DNA of 38,126 nt, taken from Bacteroidota bacterium (lineage in GTDB: Bacteria; Bacteroidota; Bacteroidia; Chitinophagales; Chitinophagaceae). Under the pieces are notes generated by a model. The model did not search any database, had not been told where the DNA came from, and saw only the letters and a list, made by a program, of their open reading frames with translations. The DNA lies in NCBI GenBank assembly GCA_023429985.1, contig JAEZCV010000099.1, positions 1 through 38,126 of the forward strand, in the 5' to 3' direction. Both the position numbers and the translations under genes were made by a program. Below, one piece after another: positions 29,196 through 37,401 of the stretch (its first letter is position 1; each line of letters opens with the position of its first letter).

Positions 29196-29774
29196 TCAGT
29201 CGAGCAATCCATCGGCGATAAAACAATTGCGGCACCGCGGCTCGTAAACATTTTTTGCACCCAGCATAACCTGCTCTTCGTTGGGAATTATGCGGTAACT
29301 GTAATTGGCAATATGGCCGCACTTAACACAAATGGCGTGCAGCTTGGTAACAAAATCGGCTTTTGCCATTAAAAAAGGCATTTGTCCAAATGGTTTTGCC
29401 TGGTAATCCATATCCAGGCCGGCAACTATTACTCTTACACCTCTTAAAGCCAGCTCGTCGCAGACCATGGAAATTTCTTCATCAAAGAATTGGGCTTCGT
29501 CCAGACCAACAACATCAACATCCTGGGCCATAAGCAAAATGGTCTGGGAATTTTCTATGGGTGTTGACTGAATAGCATTTTCATCGTGTGAAACGATCTT
29601 TATTTCGTCGTAACGTACATCTATGGCGGGTTTAAAGATCTCAACTTTTAAATTGGCTATGCGGGCTCTTTTCAAACGGCGGATCAGTTCTTCTGTTTTT
29701 CCCGAGAACATGGAACCGCAGATCACTTCAATCCAGCCACGGCGTTCTCCTTTTATGTTTGGTTCAATAAACAT
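29196..29774 (-). CDS. tdk: Thymidine kinase (type II)
   Basis: A 192-residue enzyme with P-loop Gly-Ser-Met-Phe-Ser-Gly-Lys-Thr (20-27), catalytic Asp-Glu-Ala-Gln-Phe-Phe (Asp92-Glu93), and the lasso with Gly-Leu-Asp-Met-Asp-Tyr. Two Cys pairs (Cys-Val-Lys-Cys and Cys-Arg-Asn-Cys) bind zinc. It phosphorylates thymidine for pyrimidine salvage in the cytoplasm. The start at 29774 is followed by Met-Phe-Ile-Glu-Pro, a plausible N-terminus. Monocistronic; divergent from the gene at 29880 and convergent with the lipoprotein gene. Confidence 0.96.
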   Translation of the reverse strand: MFIEPNIKGERRGWIEVICGSMFSGKTEELIRRLKRARIANLKVEIFKPAIDVRYDEIKIVSHDENAIQSTPIENSQTILLMAQDVDVVGLDEAQFFDEEISMVCDELALRGVRVIVAGLDMDYQAKPFGQMPFLMAKADFVTKLHAICVKCGHIANYSYRIIPNEEQVMLGAKNVYEPRCRNCFIADGLLD

Positions 29775-29812
29775 CAGGATATTTTATAACAATTCTATTT
29801 GCAATTGATTAG

Positions 29813-29820
29813 TAAATTTG
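29813..29820 (+). promoter_or_regulatory. Candidate -7 box for the gene at 29880
   Basis: A perfect TAAATTTG lies 59 nt before the ATG at 29880. The nearest TTTG is only 11 nt upstream, closer than the usual spacing, so the -33 element is uncertain. Confidence 0.33.
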
Positions 29821-29879
29821 GGCACGTATTTCGTAATATTATGGAAATCCAATCTTAAACAGCGAAAGTACCATAAACA

Positions 29880-30689
29880 ATGGAAAGATATCTTGCCCTC
29901 ATCAACAAGTTGTATCAGCAAAAAGAACAGGGCGAAAACGTTAACCAGCTACTGGCTACCGTACAATTGATACATGCCGAACTTTTAAATTTCCAACCAT
30001 CAAATAATAAGCTGGGCTCTGCAAAAGTTGCAGTTACCATGCCGGTGAATTTTGGTTTTTTGAATGGAATGGAGAATGAAGGAAAGAGCGGGAAACATAG
30101 CGAGAGCGATAAGCCATTTGTTGAGAAAGAGAAAGAGAAAGAGAAAGAAGCACCAACACTAACAACTTCAATAGCCGACCTGGCGGGGGTTGAAGAGCAA
30201 CCTGCACCGGCATACAGCGAAAAACCTTACGTTTTAAATAAACCGGTAGTGGAAGAAAAGCCTGCCGTGAAACCGGCACCGGCCAATAATCAATCCAGTT
30301 TCTTTCCGGCATGGGAAGCTTCTGAAGAAGCTCCAACACTGGTTCAGCACCAGGCAAAGGAAATTCATGAATTGATTTCAACCGTACAGGAAAGTCTGAA
30401 CGATAAATTAAAAGAAGAAAAGATTGAACTGGCTTCCCGCTTAAAGGATAGTCCCATTAAAGACCTGCGCAAGGCAATCGGCATTAACGATCGCTTCACT
30501 TTCGTTACAGAATTGTTCCGTGGCGATGAAGCCATGTATGAAAGAAGCATAAAAACCATCAATGGCTTTAATATATATACCGAAGCCGAATACTGGATGA
30601 GCAGGGAATTAAAATTGAAACTGGGATGGAATGAAAATGCACCTACTGTGCGCCATTTTTATCAACTGGTAAGAAGACGGTTTTCCTGA
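29880..30689 (+). CDS. Conserved protein of unknown function with disordered middle
   Basis: A 269-residue cytoplasmic protein. Residues 1-40 are a helical segment. Residues about 75-150 are low-complexity, with an in-frame (Glu-Lys)n stretch coded by GAGAAA hexamers (30123-30146) and Pro/Val/Glu-rich sequence. The C-terminal 110 residues are a well-formed helical domain with Leu-Lys-Asp-Ser-Pro-Ile-Lys-Asp-Leu-Arg-Lys-Ala-Ile-Gly-Ile-Asn-Asp-Arg-Phe, Glu-Leu-Phe-Arg-Gly-Asp and Leu-Gly-Trp. I recognise this domain as common in Bacteroidota but without assigned function. Its last 28 bp overlap the convergent waaA gene. Confidence 0.78.
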   Translation: MERYLALINKLYQQKEQGENVNQLLATVQLIHAELLNFQPSNNKLGSAKVAVTMPVNFGFLNGMENEGKSGKHSESDKPFVEKEKEKEKEAPTLTTSIADLAGVEEQPAPAYSEKPYVLNKPVVEEKPAVKPAPANNQSSFFPAWEASEEAPTLVQHQAKEIHELISTVQESLNDKLKEEKIELASRLKDSPIKDLRKAIGINDRFTFVTELFRGDEAMYERSIKTINGFNIYTEAEYWMSRELKLKLGWNENAPTVRHFYQLVRRRFS

Positions 30690-31966
30690 ATATAGTGCAT
30701 CACTTTATTTACTGCACCTTTATTATCGATCACGTATGATGTAGCAGCATTGCCTGCTGCAATTAAATGGTTTTCTTCCCTGAAAAATTCCTGCATCTCC
30801 TGTGCATCTGCCACACTAAAACCGCCGCCCGCAGCAATTAGTTCACCGGCCTCCCTGTACTTTTTATAATTAGTGCCAAAAAAAACCGGCTTTCCAAAAG
30901 CTGCAGGTTCCAAAACATTATGAATGCCATCTTTTGTAAATCCGCCGCCAACATAACTGGCATCTGCATAATAATATAAGCGCGAAAGCATTCCCACATT
31001 ATCTATCACTAAAACATTTGCATTCACCAGCATTTTCTTCAATGCATCAGTTTCTTCCCTGCTTACATTTGCCCATATTCCTTTCATGCTGATTGCTGCT
31101 TTTTCCGATTTTGAAAGGATGGAATAAAGCATGCAGCCCGGAAACAATTTTTTTATGCTTTCAATATGATCCGGATCAATTTCATGGGGTGCAATGAGTA
31201 ATTTCCATCCCGGGTTTTCAGTGAGCCATTGCTGCAATAACTTTTCATCTCCCGGCCATGTACTTCCTGCAACCAGAAGTTTTTTATTGCTCCTGAAAAG
31301 ATCAATGAACGGGAGATCAATTTCAGTTTTAGCCAGTTCAGCCACCCTGTCAAACCTTGTATCGCCACCGGTAAATGCATGAGTTATATTATGCCGGTGA
31401 AGAAGTTCCAGGGATGCCTTGTCCTGCACAATGATCGTTTTAAATAAGTACAGGAATTTTTTATAAGATTTGCCAATGGCCTTAAAAAACAATTGGTCTT
31501 TTCTGAAAACAGCAGAAACCAGTAATACAGGTATCTTACGAGCAGCTGCCTGCGACAATAGATGATACCAGAATTCGTACTTGATAAAAATCACCAGTTC
31601 GGGATTTACCAGGTTCAGAAATCTTTTTGCATTCGATCTGGTGTCGAGCGGAATATAGCAGATCCAGTCGCAATGTTTATAGTTCCCTGCCACCTTAAAT
31701 CCCGAGGGCGAGAAAAAACTTACCAGTATCCTGTGCGAAGGATAATTGCTTTTTAATGCTTCAATAACAGGTTTACCCTGTTCAAATTCTCCCGCCGATG
31801 AACAGTGAACCCAAATGATTTTCTTTGATCCTTTTACCTGCCGTTCCAGGTCATCAAACAACCTTTCACGACCCTCTATCCATGCCGCAGCTTTCGCATT
31901 GAAGAAAGACGCCGATTTTATCAGCAGGAAATATAAATGAATAAAAAAATTATAAATAAAGATCAA
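30662..31966 (-). CDS. waaA: 3-deoxy-D-manno-octulosonic acid (Kdo) transferase
   Basis: A 434-residue GT30 enzyme: an N-terminal membrane-anchor helix (Phe-Phe-Ile-His-Leu-Tyr-Phe-Leu-Leu), Trp-Ile-Glu-Gly-Arg, catalytic Glu60 in Ser-Ser-Ala-Gly-Glu-Phe-Glu-Gln, the central Lys-Tyr-Glu-Phe-Trp-Tyr segment, and the C-terminal GT-B part with Gly-Ser-Thr-Trp-Pro-Gly-Asp, Pro-His-Glu-Ile, Gly-Gly-Gly-Phe-Thr-Lys-Asp-Gly-Ile-His-Asn and Leu-Glu-Pro-Ala. It adds Kdo to the lipid A precursor at the inner membrane. No ATG is present at the conserved N-terminus; the start is TTG at 31964-31966. It overlaps the gene at 29880 by 28 bp. The sugar operon to its right is divergent. Confidence 0.95.
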   Translation of the reverse strand: MIFIYNFFIHLYFLLIKSASFFNAKAAAWIEGRERLFDDLERQVKGSKKIIWVHCSSAGEFEQGKPVIEALKSNYPSHRILVSFFSPSGFKVAGNYKHCDWICYIPLDTRSNAKRFLNLVNPELVIFIKYEFWYHLLSQAAARKIPVLLVSAVFRKDQLFFKAIGKSYKKFLYLFKTIIVQDKASLELLHRHNITHAFTGGDTRFDRVAELAKTEIDLPFIDLFRSNKKLLVAGSTWPGDEKLLQQWLTENPGWKLLIAPHEIDPDHIESIKKLFPGCMLYSILSKSEKAAISMKGIWANVSREETDALKKMLVNANVLVIDNVGMLSRLYYYADASYVGGGFTKDGIHNVLEPAAFGKPVFFGTNYKKYREAGELIAAGGGFSVADAQEMQEFFREENHLIAAGNAATSYVIDNKGAVNKVMHYIQENRLLTS

Positions 31967-31998
31967 ATACGGGCTTTTAAGGGAAGCAAATCTAAAAC

Positions 31999-32032
31999 TT
32001 GTTAGTTACCCAAACCATATTTCCTATTTTTG
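31999..32032 (+). promoter_or_regulatory. Candidate promoter of the nucleotide-sugar operon
   Basis: TTG (31999-32001), 23 nt, then a perfect TATTTTTG (32025-32032). The implied start near 32039 gives a leader of about 28 nt to the ATG at 32067. The spacing is at the long end of the accepted range. Confidence 0.45.
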
Positions 32033-32066
32033 ACCGCCCTAAACATGGGGATTATAAATTATATAT

Positions 32067-33197
32067 ATGCGTCCCATACAAATGGTTGATCTTAAACTCC
32101 AGTACCAGAAGCTGAAATCTGAAATAGATGCGGCGGTGATTGGTGTACTGGAAAGTTCGGCTTTTATTAATGGTCCACAGGTTCAACAATTTGCAAATGC
32201 CCTGGCAACATATAATGGGAATAAACATATTATTCCCTGCGCTAACGGTACCGACGCCCTGCAAATTGCCATGATGGCCCTGGACCTTCAGCCGGGAGAT
32301 GAAGTGATCACGCCTTCATTTACTTTTATTGCCACCACCGAAGTGGTTGCTCTTCTTAAGCTCAGGCCCGTATTTGTTGACGTAGATCCTAAAACCTTTT
32401 GTATTGACCCGGAGGCTGTGAGGAAAGCCATCACTCCTAAAACAAAGGCCATAATACCGGTACATTTATATGGACAGGCGGCCAATATGGAAGCCATCAT
32501 GCAAATTGCAGAAGAACATAACCTTGCTGTTATTGAAGACAATGCCCAGGCTATTGGATGCGATTATCATTTTTCAGATGGCCGCATAACAAAAACCGGT
32601 GCTATCGGAACTGTTGGTACCACTTCTTTCTTTCCTTCCAAGAATCTTGGATGCTATGGCGATGGGGGTGCAATAGGTACAAACGACGATAAACTGGCCG
32701 AAAAACTAAAAATGCTGGCAAACCATGGACAGAGCCGCAGGTATTACCACGATGTGGTGGGCGTGAACAGCAGGCTGGATACCATTCAGGCAGCCGTTCT
32801 TGAAATTAAGTTGCAACACCTTGATAATTATATAAATGCGAGAAGGGCCGTGGCCGACAGCTACGATAAGGCTTTTGCCGCAAGCAAGGCTTTGATTACG
32901 CCATTCCGTGCTTCCTACTCCAGTCATGTGTTTCATCAATACACTTTAATTGTGGAGGGCATTGACAGAAACAAAATGCATGACTATCTTGCAAGCCATA
33001 ACATACCCTCGATGATCTATTACCCTGTTCCGGCCCACAGGCAGAAGATGTTTGAATCTTTTGCTTCATCAGCTACTGATTTACCCGTAACAGACTGGTT
33101 GACCGAGCGTGTTATTTCGCTGCCCATTCACACAGAAATGGGTGAAGACCAAATGAATTACATCACCACTAAAGTATTGGAATTTATAAACCCCTAA
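32067..33197 (+). CDS. DegT/DnrJ/EryC1 family sugar aminotransferase, WbpE-like
   Basis: A 376-residue PLP enzyme. The PLP lysine is Lys192 in Phe-Phe-Pro-Ser-Lys-Asn-Leu-Gly-Cys-Tyr-Gly-Asp-Gly-Gly; Ala-Asn-Gly-Thr-Asp-Ala-Leu near residue 59 binds the cofactor phosphate, and Glu-Asp-Asn-Ala-Gln-Ala and Asn-Ser-Arg-Leu-Asp-Thr-Ile-Gln-Ala-Ala are present. The overall pattern is closest in my memory to WbpE-type enzymes, which aminate UDP-3-keto-N-acetylglucuronate, but other keto-sugar substrates are possible. It is the first gene of the rightward sugar operon, 9 bp before ugd. The oxidoreductase and acetyltransferase of a full Wbp route are not in the window. Confidence 0.9.
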   Translation: MRPIQMVDLKLQYQKLKSEIDAAVIGVLESSAFINGPQVQQFANALATYNGNKHIIPCANGTDALQIAMMALDLQPGDEVITPSFTFIATTEVVALLKLRPVFVDVDPKTFCIDPEAVRKAITPKTKAIIPVHLYGQAANMEAIMQIAEEHNLAVIEDNAQAIGCDYHFSDGRITKTGAIGTVGTTSFFPSKNLGCYGDGGAIGTNDDKLAEKLKMLANHGQSRRYYHDVVGVNSRLDTIQAAVLEIKLQHLDNYINARRAVADSYDKAFAASKALITPFRASYSSHVFHQYTLIVEGIDRNKMHDYLASHNIPSMIYYPVPAHRQKMFESFASSATDLPVTDWLTERVISLPIHTEMGEDQMNYITTKVLEFINP

Positions 33198-33206
33198 TCT
33201 CACTTT

Positions 33207-34532
33207 ATGAAAATTGCTGTAATTGGTACCGGTTATGTTGGATTGGTAACAGGCACCTGCCTCGCCGAAACCGGAAACCATGTTTGTTGTGTTGATATTG
33301 ATGAAAAAAAGATCAATAAACTCCGTAACGGTAAAGTAACCATCTACGAACCAGGTCTCGAAAAACTTTTCGACAGAAACCTGAAAGAAGAACGCCTGAC
33401 CTTCACCACCTCATTGAAAGAAGGTATTGAAGAAGCAGAAATTATTTTCCTTGCTCTTCCCACACCTCCAGGCGAGGATGGTTCTGCCGACCTAAGATAT
33501 GTATTAGGAGTTGCCACAGAAATTGGAAAGCTGTTAACCGATTATAAGATCATTGTAGATAAAAGCACTGTTCCTGTTGGTACAGCCGAAAAAGTGCACA
33601 AAGCCATTGCCGCCAGTTATGACGGTGAATTTGATGTGATCTCCAATCCCGAATTCTTAAGGGAAGGTGTGGCTGTTGAAGATTTCATGAAACCCGACAG
33701 GATCGTGATTGGAACTTCTTCCGACCGCGCAAAAGAAATGCTTACTGAATTATACGCTCCTTATGTTAGGCAGGGTAATCCAATTGTTTTCATGGATGAA
33801 CGCTCTGCAGAACTTACCAAGTATGCCGCCAATGCTTTTCTTGCTGTGAAGATCTCTTTCATGAATGAAATAGCCCAGATGTGCGAAAGGCTTGGTGCCG
33901 ATGTGGACATGGTGCGTAAAGGAATTGGCAGCGATGAAAGAATCGGTAAAAGATTCCTGTTCCCCGGAATTGGTTATGGCGGAAGCTGTTTCCCTAAAGA
34001 CGTGAAAGCACTGATGCATTCGGCCAAAGAAGTGAATTACGATTTTCGGATACTGGATGCCGTTACAGAAGTGAATGATAAACAAAAGATCCATCTGACC
34101 ACTAAGATCAAACGTTATTATAATAACGATCTGAAAGGAAAGACCTTTGCAGTATGGGGACTGGCATTTAAGCCCAACACCGATGATATCCGTGAAGCTC
34201 CCGCACTGGAAATTATTCAGGAATTGCTGAAAGAAGGCGCTAATGTTTGTGCTTTCGATCCCGAAGCCATGAACAATGTAAAAGAATTGTTAGGCGATAA
34301 GATCAGCTTTGCCGAATTCCAGTACGATTGCCTCGAGAATGCCGATGCACTGATTGTTGCTACAGAATGGAACGAATTCCGCACACCTGATTTCGACAAA
34401 GTGCTTTCAATGCTGAAAGACCCTGTGATCTTCGACGGCCGCAATGTTTACGATGTGCAGGTGATGGAGAAGAAGGGTTTCCATTATGAAAGTATTGGAA
34501 GACCCCTGGTTAACCAACCCAAATTAGTGTAA
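33207..34532 (+). CDS. ugd: UDP-glucose 6-dehydrogenase
   Basis: A 441-residue enzyme with N-terminal Rossmann motif Gly-Thr-Gly-Tyr-Val-Gly-Leu-Val, Asp-Lys-Ser-Thr-Val-Pro-Val-Gly-Thr, Asn-Pro-Glu-Phe-Leu-Arg-Glu-Gly, and catalytic Cys261 in Gly-Gly-Ser-Cys-Phe-Pro-Lys-Asp. The C-terminal part has Trp-Gly-Leu-Ala-Phe-Lys-Pro-Asn-Thr-Asp-Asp-Ile-Arg. It oxidises UDP-glucose to UDP-glucuronate with two NAD+. Its stop overlaps the next start by one base (TAATG), and the next enzyme uses its product, a tight biochemical and translational pairing. Confidence 0.96.
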   Translation: MKIAVIGTGYVGLVTGTCLAETGNHVCCVDIDEKKINKLRNGKVTIYEPGLEKLFDRNLKEERLTFTTSLKEGIEEAEIIFLALPTPPGEDGSADLRYVLGVATEIGKLLTDYKIIVDKSTVPVGTAEKVHKAIAASYDGEFDVISNPEFLREGVAVEDFMKPDRIVIGTSSDRAKEMLTELYAPYVRQGNPIVFMDERSAELTKYAANAFLAVKISFMNEIAQMCERLGADVDMVRKGIGSDERIGKRFLFPGIGYGGSCFPKDVKALMHSAKEVNYDFRILDAVTEVNDKQKIHLTTKIKRYYNNDLKGKTFAVWGLAFKPNTDDIREAPALEIIQELLKEGANVCAFDPEAMNNVKELLGDKISFAEFQYDCLENADALIVATEWNEFRTPDFDKVLSMLKDPVIFDGRNVYDVQVMEKKGFHYESIGRPLVNQPKLV

Positions 34533-35509
34533 TGAAAAGAATTTTGATTACGGGAGGTGCAGGATTTTTAGGTTCTCACCTCTGCGACCGTTTTATAAAA
34601 GAAGGTTATCATGTTATTGCTATGGATAACCTTATTACAGGTGACCTCAGGAACATCGAACACCTTTTTAAATTGAAGGAATTTGAATTTTATCATCACG
34701 ATGTAACCAAATTCATTCATATCCCGGGAAACCTGGATTATATTCTTCATTTTGCATCTCCTGCCAGTCCAATCGATTATTTAAAGATTCCGATTCAAAC
34801 CTTAAAAGTGGGGGCGATGGGAACACATAATTGCCTGGGACTTGCCAAAGCAAAAAATGCAAGGATACTGGTGGCTTCCACAAGCGAGGTTTATGGCGAT
34901 CCGTTGGTGCATCCGCAAACCGAAGAATACTGGGGTAATGTAAATCCTGTTGGGCCAAGAGGCGTTTACGACGAAGCAAAACGATATATGGAGTCCATCA
35001 CCATGGCCTACCATACTTTCCATAATGTTGATACACGCATCATCCGCATATTTAATACTTACGGTCCGCGCATGCGACTGAACGATGGCAGAGCATTGCC
35101 TGCATTTATTGGGCAGGCTTTAAGAGGAGAGGATATGACGGTATTTGGTGATGGTTCTCAAACCCGTTCTTTCTGTTATGTTGATGACCTGGTGGAAGGT
35201 ATTTACCGCTTATTACTGAGCGATTATCACCTGCCGGTGAACATCGGCAATCCCGATGAGATCTCACTGAAAGATTTTGCCGAAGAAGTGCTTGCACTTA
35301 CAGGCAACAAAGTAAAGATCACTTACAAACCTTTGCCAGCCGACGATCCCAAACAAAGAAAGCCGGATATTACCAAAGCCAAAGCCCTCCTCGATTGGGA
35401 ACCGCGCGTTCACCGCAAAGAAGGCCTTGCCGCTACCTACAAATATTTCCAGTCGCTCCCCTCCGAAGAATGGTCCAAAGAGCCTAAGGAGTTCGTGAGT
35501 ATGAAGTGA
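34532..35509 (+). CDS. UDP-glucuronate decarboxylase (UDP-xylose synthase)
   Basis: A 325-residue extended SDR enzyme. It has Gly-Gly-Ala-Gly-Phe-Leu-Gly-Ser-His (NAD binding), Ala-Ser-Pro-Ala-Ser-Pro-Ile-Asp-Tyr, Ser-Thr-Ser-Glu-Val-Tyr-Gly-Asp-Pro and the catalytic Tyr146-x-x-x-Lys150, then Arg-Ile-Phe-Asn-Thr-Tyr-Gly-Pro-Arg-Met, Gly-Asp-Gly-Ser-Gln-Thr-Arg-Ser-Phe. These match UDP-xylose synthases rather than general epimerases. It converts UDP-glucuronate to UDP-xylose. Directly after ugd (1-bp overlap), so UDP-glucose to UDP-xylose is completed in two adjacent genes. Confidence 0.92.
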   Translation: MKRILITGGAGFLGSHLCDRFIKEGYHVIAMDNLITGDLRNIEHLFKLKEFEFYHHDVTKFIHIPGNLDYILHFASPASPIDYLKIPIQTLKVGAMGTHNCLGLAKAKNARILVASTSEVYGDPLVHPQTEEYWGNVNPVGPRGVYDEAKRYMESITMAYHTFHNVDTRIIRIFNTYGPRMRLNDGRALPAFIGQALRGEDMTVFGDGSQTRSFCYVDDLVEGIYRLLLSDYHLPVNIGNPDEISLKDFAEEVLALTGNKVKITYKPLPADDPKQRKPDITKAKALLDWEPRVHRKEGLAATYKYFQSLPSEEWSKEPKEFVSMK

Positions 35510-35524
35510 GGAGAAGGTTTCCCC

Positions 35525-35532
35525 TATATTTG
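35525..35532 (+). promoter_or_regulatory. Candidate internal -7 box before the TviB-like gene
   Basis: A perfect TATATTTG lies 20 nt before the ATG at 35553, within the 43-bp gap after the decarboxylase gene. No TTG is present at the -33 position. It could give the last part of the operon independent expression. Confidence 0.38.
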
Positions 35533-35552
35533 CACCCGTTCAAATCACTTAT

Positions 35553-36842
35553 ATGTACCAGGAATTAGTAGATAAAAAGGAGAAACTTGCCGTAATTGGA
35601 CTTGGATATGTGGGGCTTCCCATTGCACTGGAATTTGCAAAGAAAATTTCTGTGATCGGGTTCGACATCAATCCACAGCGCGTAGAAATGATGAAGCAGG
35701 GAATAGATCCCAGTAATGAACTGGAACCGGCAGCTTTTGAAGGAGCTGATATTCTTTTTACGCATTCGCTCGAAGACCTGAAGCAGGCAAAGTTTTATGT
35801 GGTTGCAGTTCCTACACCGGTTGATGAACATAATGTTCCCGATCTGAATCCTGTGCAAAGAGCATCGGAAACCATTGGCAAGGTGATAAAGAAAGGTGAT
35901 TATGTGGTTTTTGAATCAACAGTATATCCCGGTTGTACAGAAGAAGATTGTTTACCTATTATTGAAAAATTATCAGGGCTAAAAAACATTACTGATTTTA
36001 AACTGGGTTATTCACCGGAAAGAATTAACCCCGGCGATAAAAAACATACACTTGCCACCATTGTAAAAGTGGTTTCGGGTTGTGATGCTGAATCTCTTGA
36101 AACTATTGCAAAGGTTTATGAGCTGGTAGTAACGGCAGGTGTGCATCGTGCTTCATCTATTAAAGTTGCCGAAGCTGCAAAGATCATTGAAAATACACAG
36201 CGTGATCTGAACATCGCCCTGATGAATGAACTTTCCATCATCTTCGATAAAATGGATATCAACACTTTTGAAGTGCTTGAAGCTGCCGGAACCAAATGGA
36301 ACTTCCTGAAGTTCAGCCCGGGTTTGGTTGGAGGCCATTGCATTGGCGTTGATCCATATTACCTTACTTATAAGGCAAGTGAACTAGGTTACAATTCGCG
36401 CGTGATTCTTGCAGGCCGCTATATCAACGACAATATGTCGAATTACGTAGCCAGAAAAGTGGTAAGGCATATCATCAGTAATGTTGCCGATGTAAAAGCG
36501 GCAAAGGTGCTGGTGATGGGTGCAACATTTAAAGAGAATGTGAGCGATATCAGGAATTCTAAAGTGGCTGATGTTGTAAAAGAATTAAAAGAGTTCTTTT
36601 TAAATGTTGAAGTGGTGGACCCGCACGCAAGCAGTGCCGAACTGGAACATGAATATGGCTTTGGACTGGCAAAGGAAATTGGTAAGGATTATGATGCCGT
36701 AATAGTTACTGTTTGTCATGAGCCCTATGCCGATTTCGATGATAACTTCTTTGCTTCCATTACCAAACCAAAAGCCATGATCGCCGATTTAAAAGGCATT
36801 TATCGTGGTAAGATCAATAGTCGTACATACTGGAGTTTTTAA
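35553..36842 (+). CDS. UDP-N-acetylhexosamine dehydrogenase, TviB/WbpO-like
   Basis: A 429-residue nucleotide-sugar dehydrogenase. It has Gly-Leu-Gly-Tyr-Val-Gly-Leu-Pro, Val-Pro-Thr-Pro-Val-Asp, Glu-Ser-Thr-Val-Tyr-Pro-Gly-Cys-Thr-Glu-Glu, Tyr-Ser-Pro-Glu-Arg-Ile-Asn-Pro-Gly-Asp, and catalytic Cys263 in Gly-Gly-His-Cys-Ile-Gly-Val-Asp-Pro-Tyr-Tyr. The Tyr-Pro-Gly-Cys and Pro-Glu-Arg-Ile-Asn-Pro-Gly-Asp-Lys motifs fit TviB/WbpO enzymes that oxidise UDP-GlcNAc or UDP-GalNAc to the uronate, in contrast to Ugd upstream. It is only about 30% similar by eye to the neighbouring Ugd. It lies 43 bp after the decarboxylase gene. Confidence 0.92.
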   Translation: MYQELVDKKEKLAVIGLGYVGLPIALEFAKKISVIGFDINPQRVEMMKQGIDPSNELEPAAFEGADILFTHSLEDLKQAKFYVVAVPTPVDEHNVPDLNPVQRASETIGKVIKKGDYVVFESTVYPGCTEEDCLPIIEKLSGLKNITDFKLGYSPERINPGDKKHTLATIVKVVSGCDAESLETIAKVYELVVTAGVHRASSIKVAEAAKIIENTQRDLNIALMNELSIIFDKMDINTFEVLEAAGTKWNFLKFSPGLVGGHCIGVDPYYLTYKASELGYNSRVILAGRYINDNMSNYVARKVVRHIISNVADVKAAKVLVMGATFKENVSDIRNSKVADVVKELKEFFLNVEVVDPHASSAELEHEYGFGLAKEIGKDYDAVIVTVCHEPYADFDDNFFASITKPKAMIADLKGIYRGKINSRTYWSF

Positions 36843-36843
36843 T

Positions 36844-37401
36844 ATGCCGTTTTCAACAACTTTTATAAAAGACCTTCTTGTATTTGAACCAAGGGTTTTT
36901 GAGGATAGTCGTGGTTATTTTTTTGAAGCCTATAATGAAAATGAATTTTTACAACAGGGTGTTGATATAAAATTTGTACAGGATAACCAAAGCAAATCAT
37001 CTTACGGCGTCATTCGGGGCTTGCATTACCAGCTCGACCCACATTCGCAAACAAAACTTATACGGGTATTGGAAGGCACCATTTTAGATGTGGTTGTAGA
37101 TATAAGAAAAGGGTCGCCTACCTTTGGTAAATCCTATTCACTGGAACTTTCTTCCGAAAATAAAAAGCAATTATTCGTGCCGCAGGGATTTGCACATGGA
37201 TTTTCTGTGTTAAGTGAAACTGCCATTGTATTATACAAATGCGACCGGTTTTATAATAAGGCAAGTGAAGCGGGCATACTTTATAATGACCCGGCACTGG
37301 AAATAGACTGGAAGATAGCACCGGGGAAAGAGATCGTTTCGGATAAGGATCTAAAGCTGCCTTTATTCAATTCAGCACTTAATAATTTTTCTTTCGCATG
37401 A
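36844..37401 (+). CDS. rfbC: dTDP-4-dehydrorhamnose 3,5-epimerase
   Basis: A 185-residue cupin-type epimerase starting at the ATG at 36844, 1 bp after the preceding stop; an upstream in-frame extension would run into that gene. It has Phe-Glu-Asp-Ser-Arg-Gly-Tyr-Phe-Phe-Glu, Gln-Asp-Asn-Gln-Ser, Arg-Gly-Leu-His-Tyr-Gln with catalytic His61, Asp-Val-Val-Val-Asp-Ile-Arg, Pro-x-Gly-Phe-Ala-His-Gly-Phe, and Tyr-Lys-Cys-Asp-Arg-Phe-Tyr. It converts dTDP-4-keto-6-deoxyglucose to the rhamno form, third step to dTDP-rhamnose. It overlaps rfbD by 4 bp. Confidence 0.96.
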   Translation: MPFSTTFIKDLLVFEPRVFEDSRGYFFEAYNENEFLQQGVDIKFVQDNQSKSSYGVIRGLHYQLDPHSQTKLIRVLEGTILDVVVDIRKGSPTFGKSYSLELSSENKKQLFVPQGFAHGFSVLSETAIVLYKCDRFYNKASEAGILYNDPALEIDWKIAPGKEIVSDKDLKLPLFNSALNNFSFA

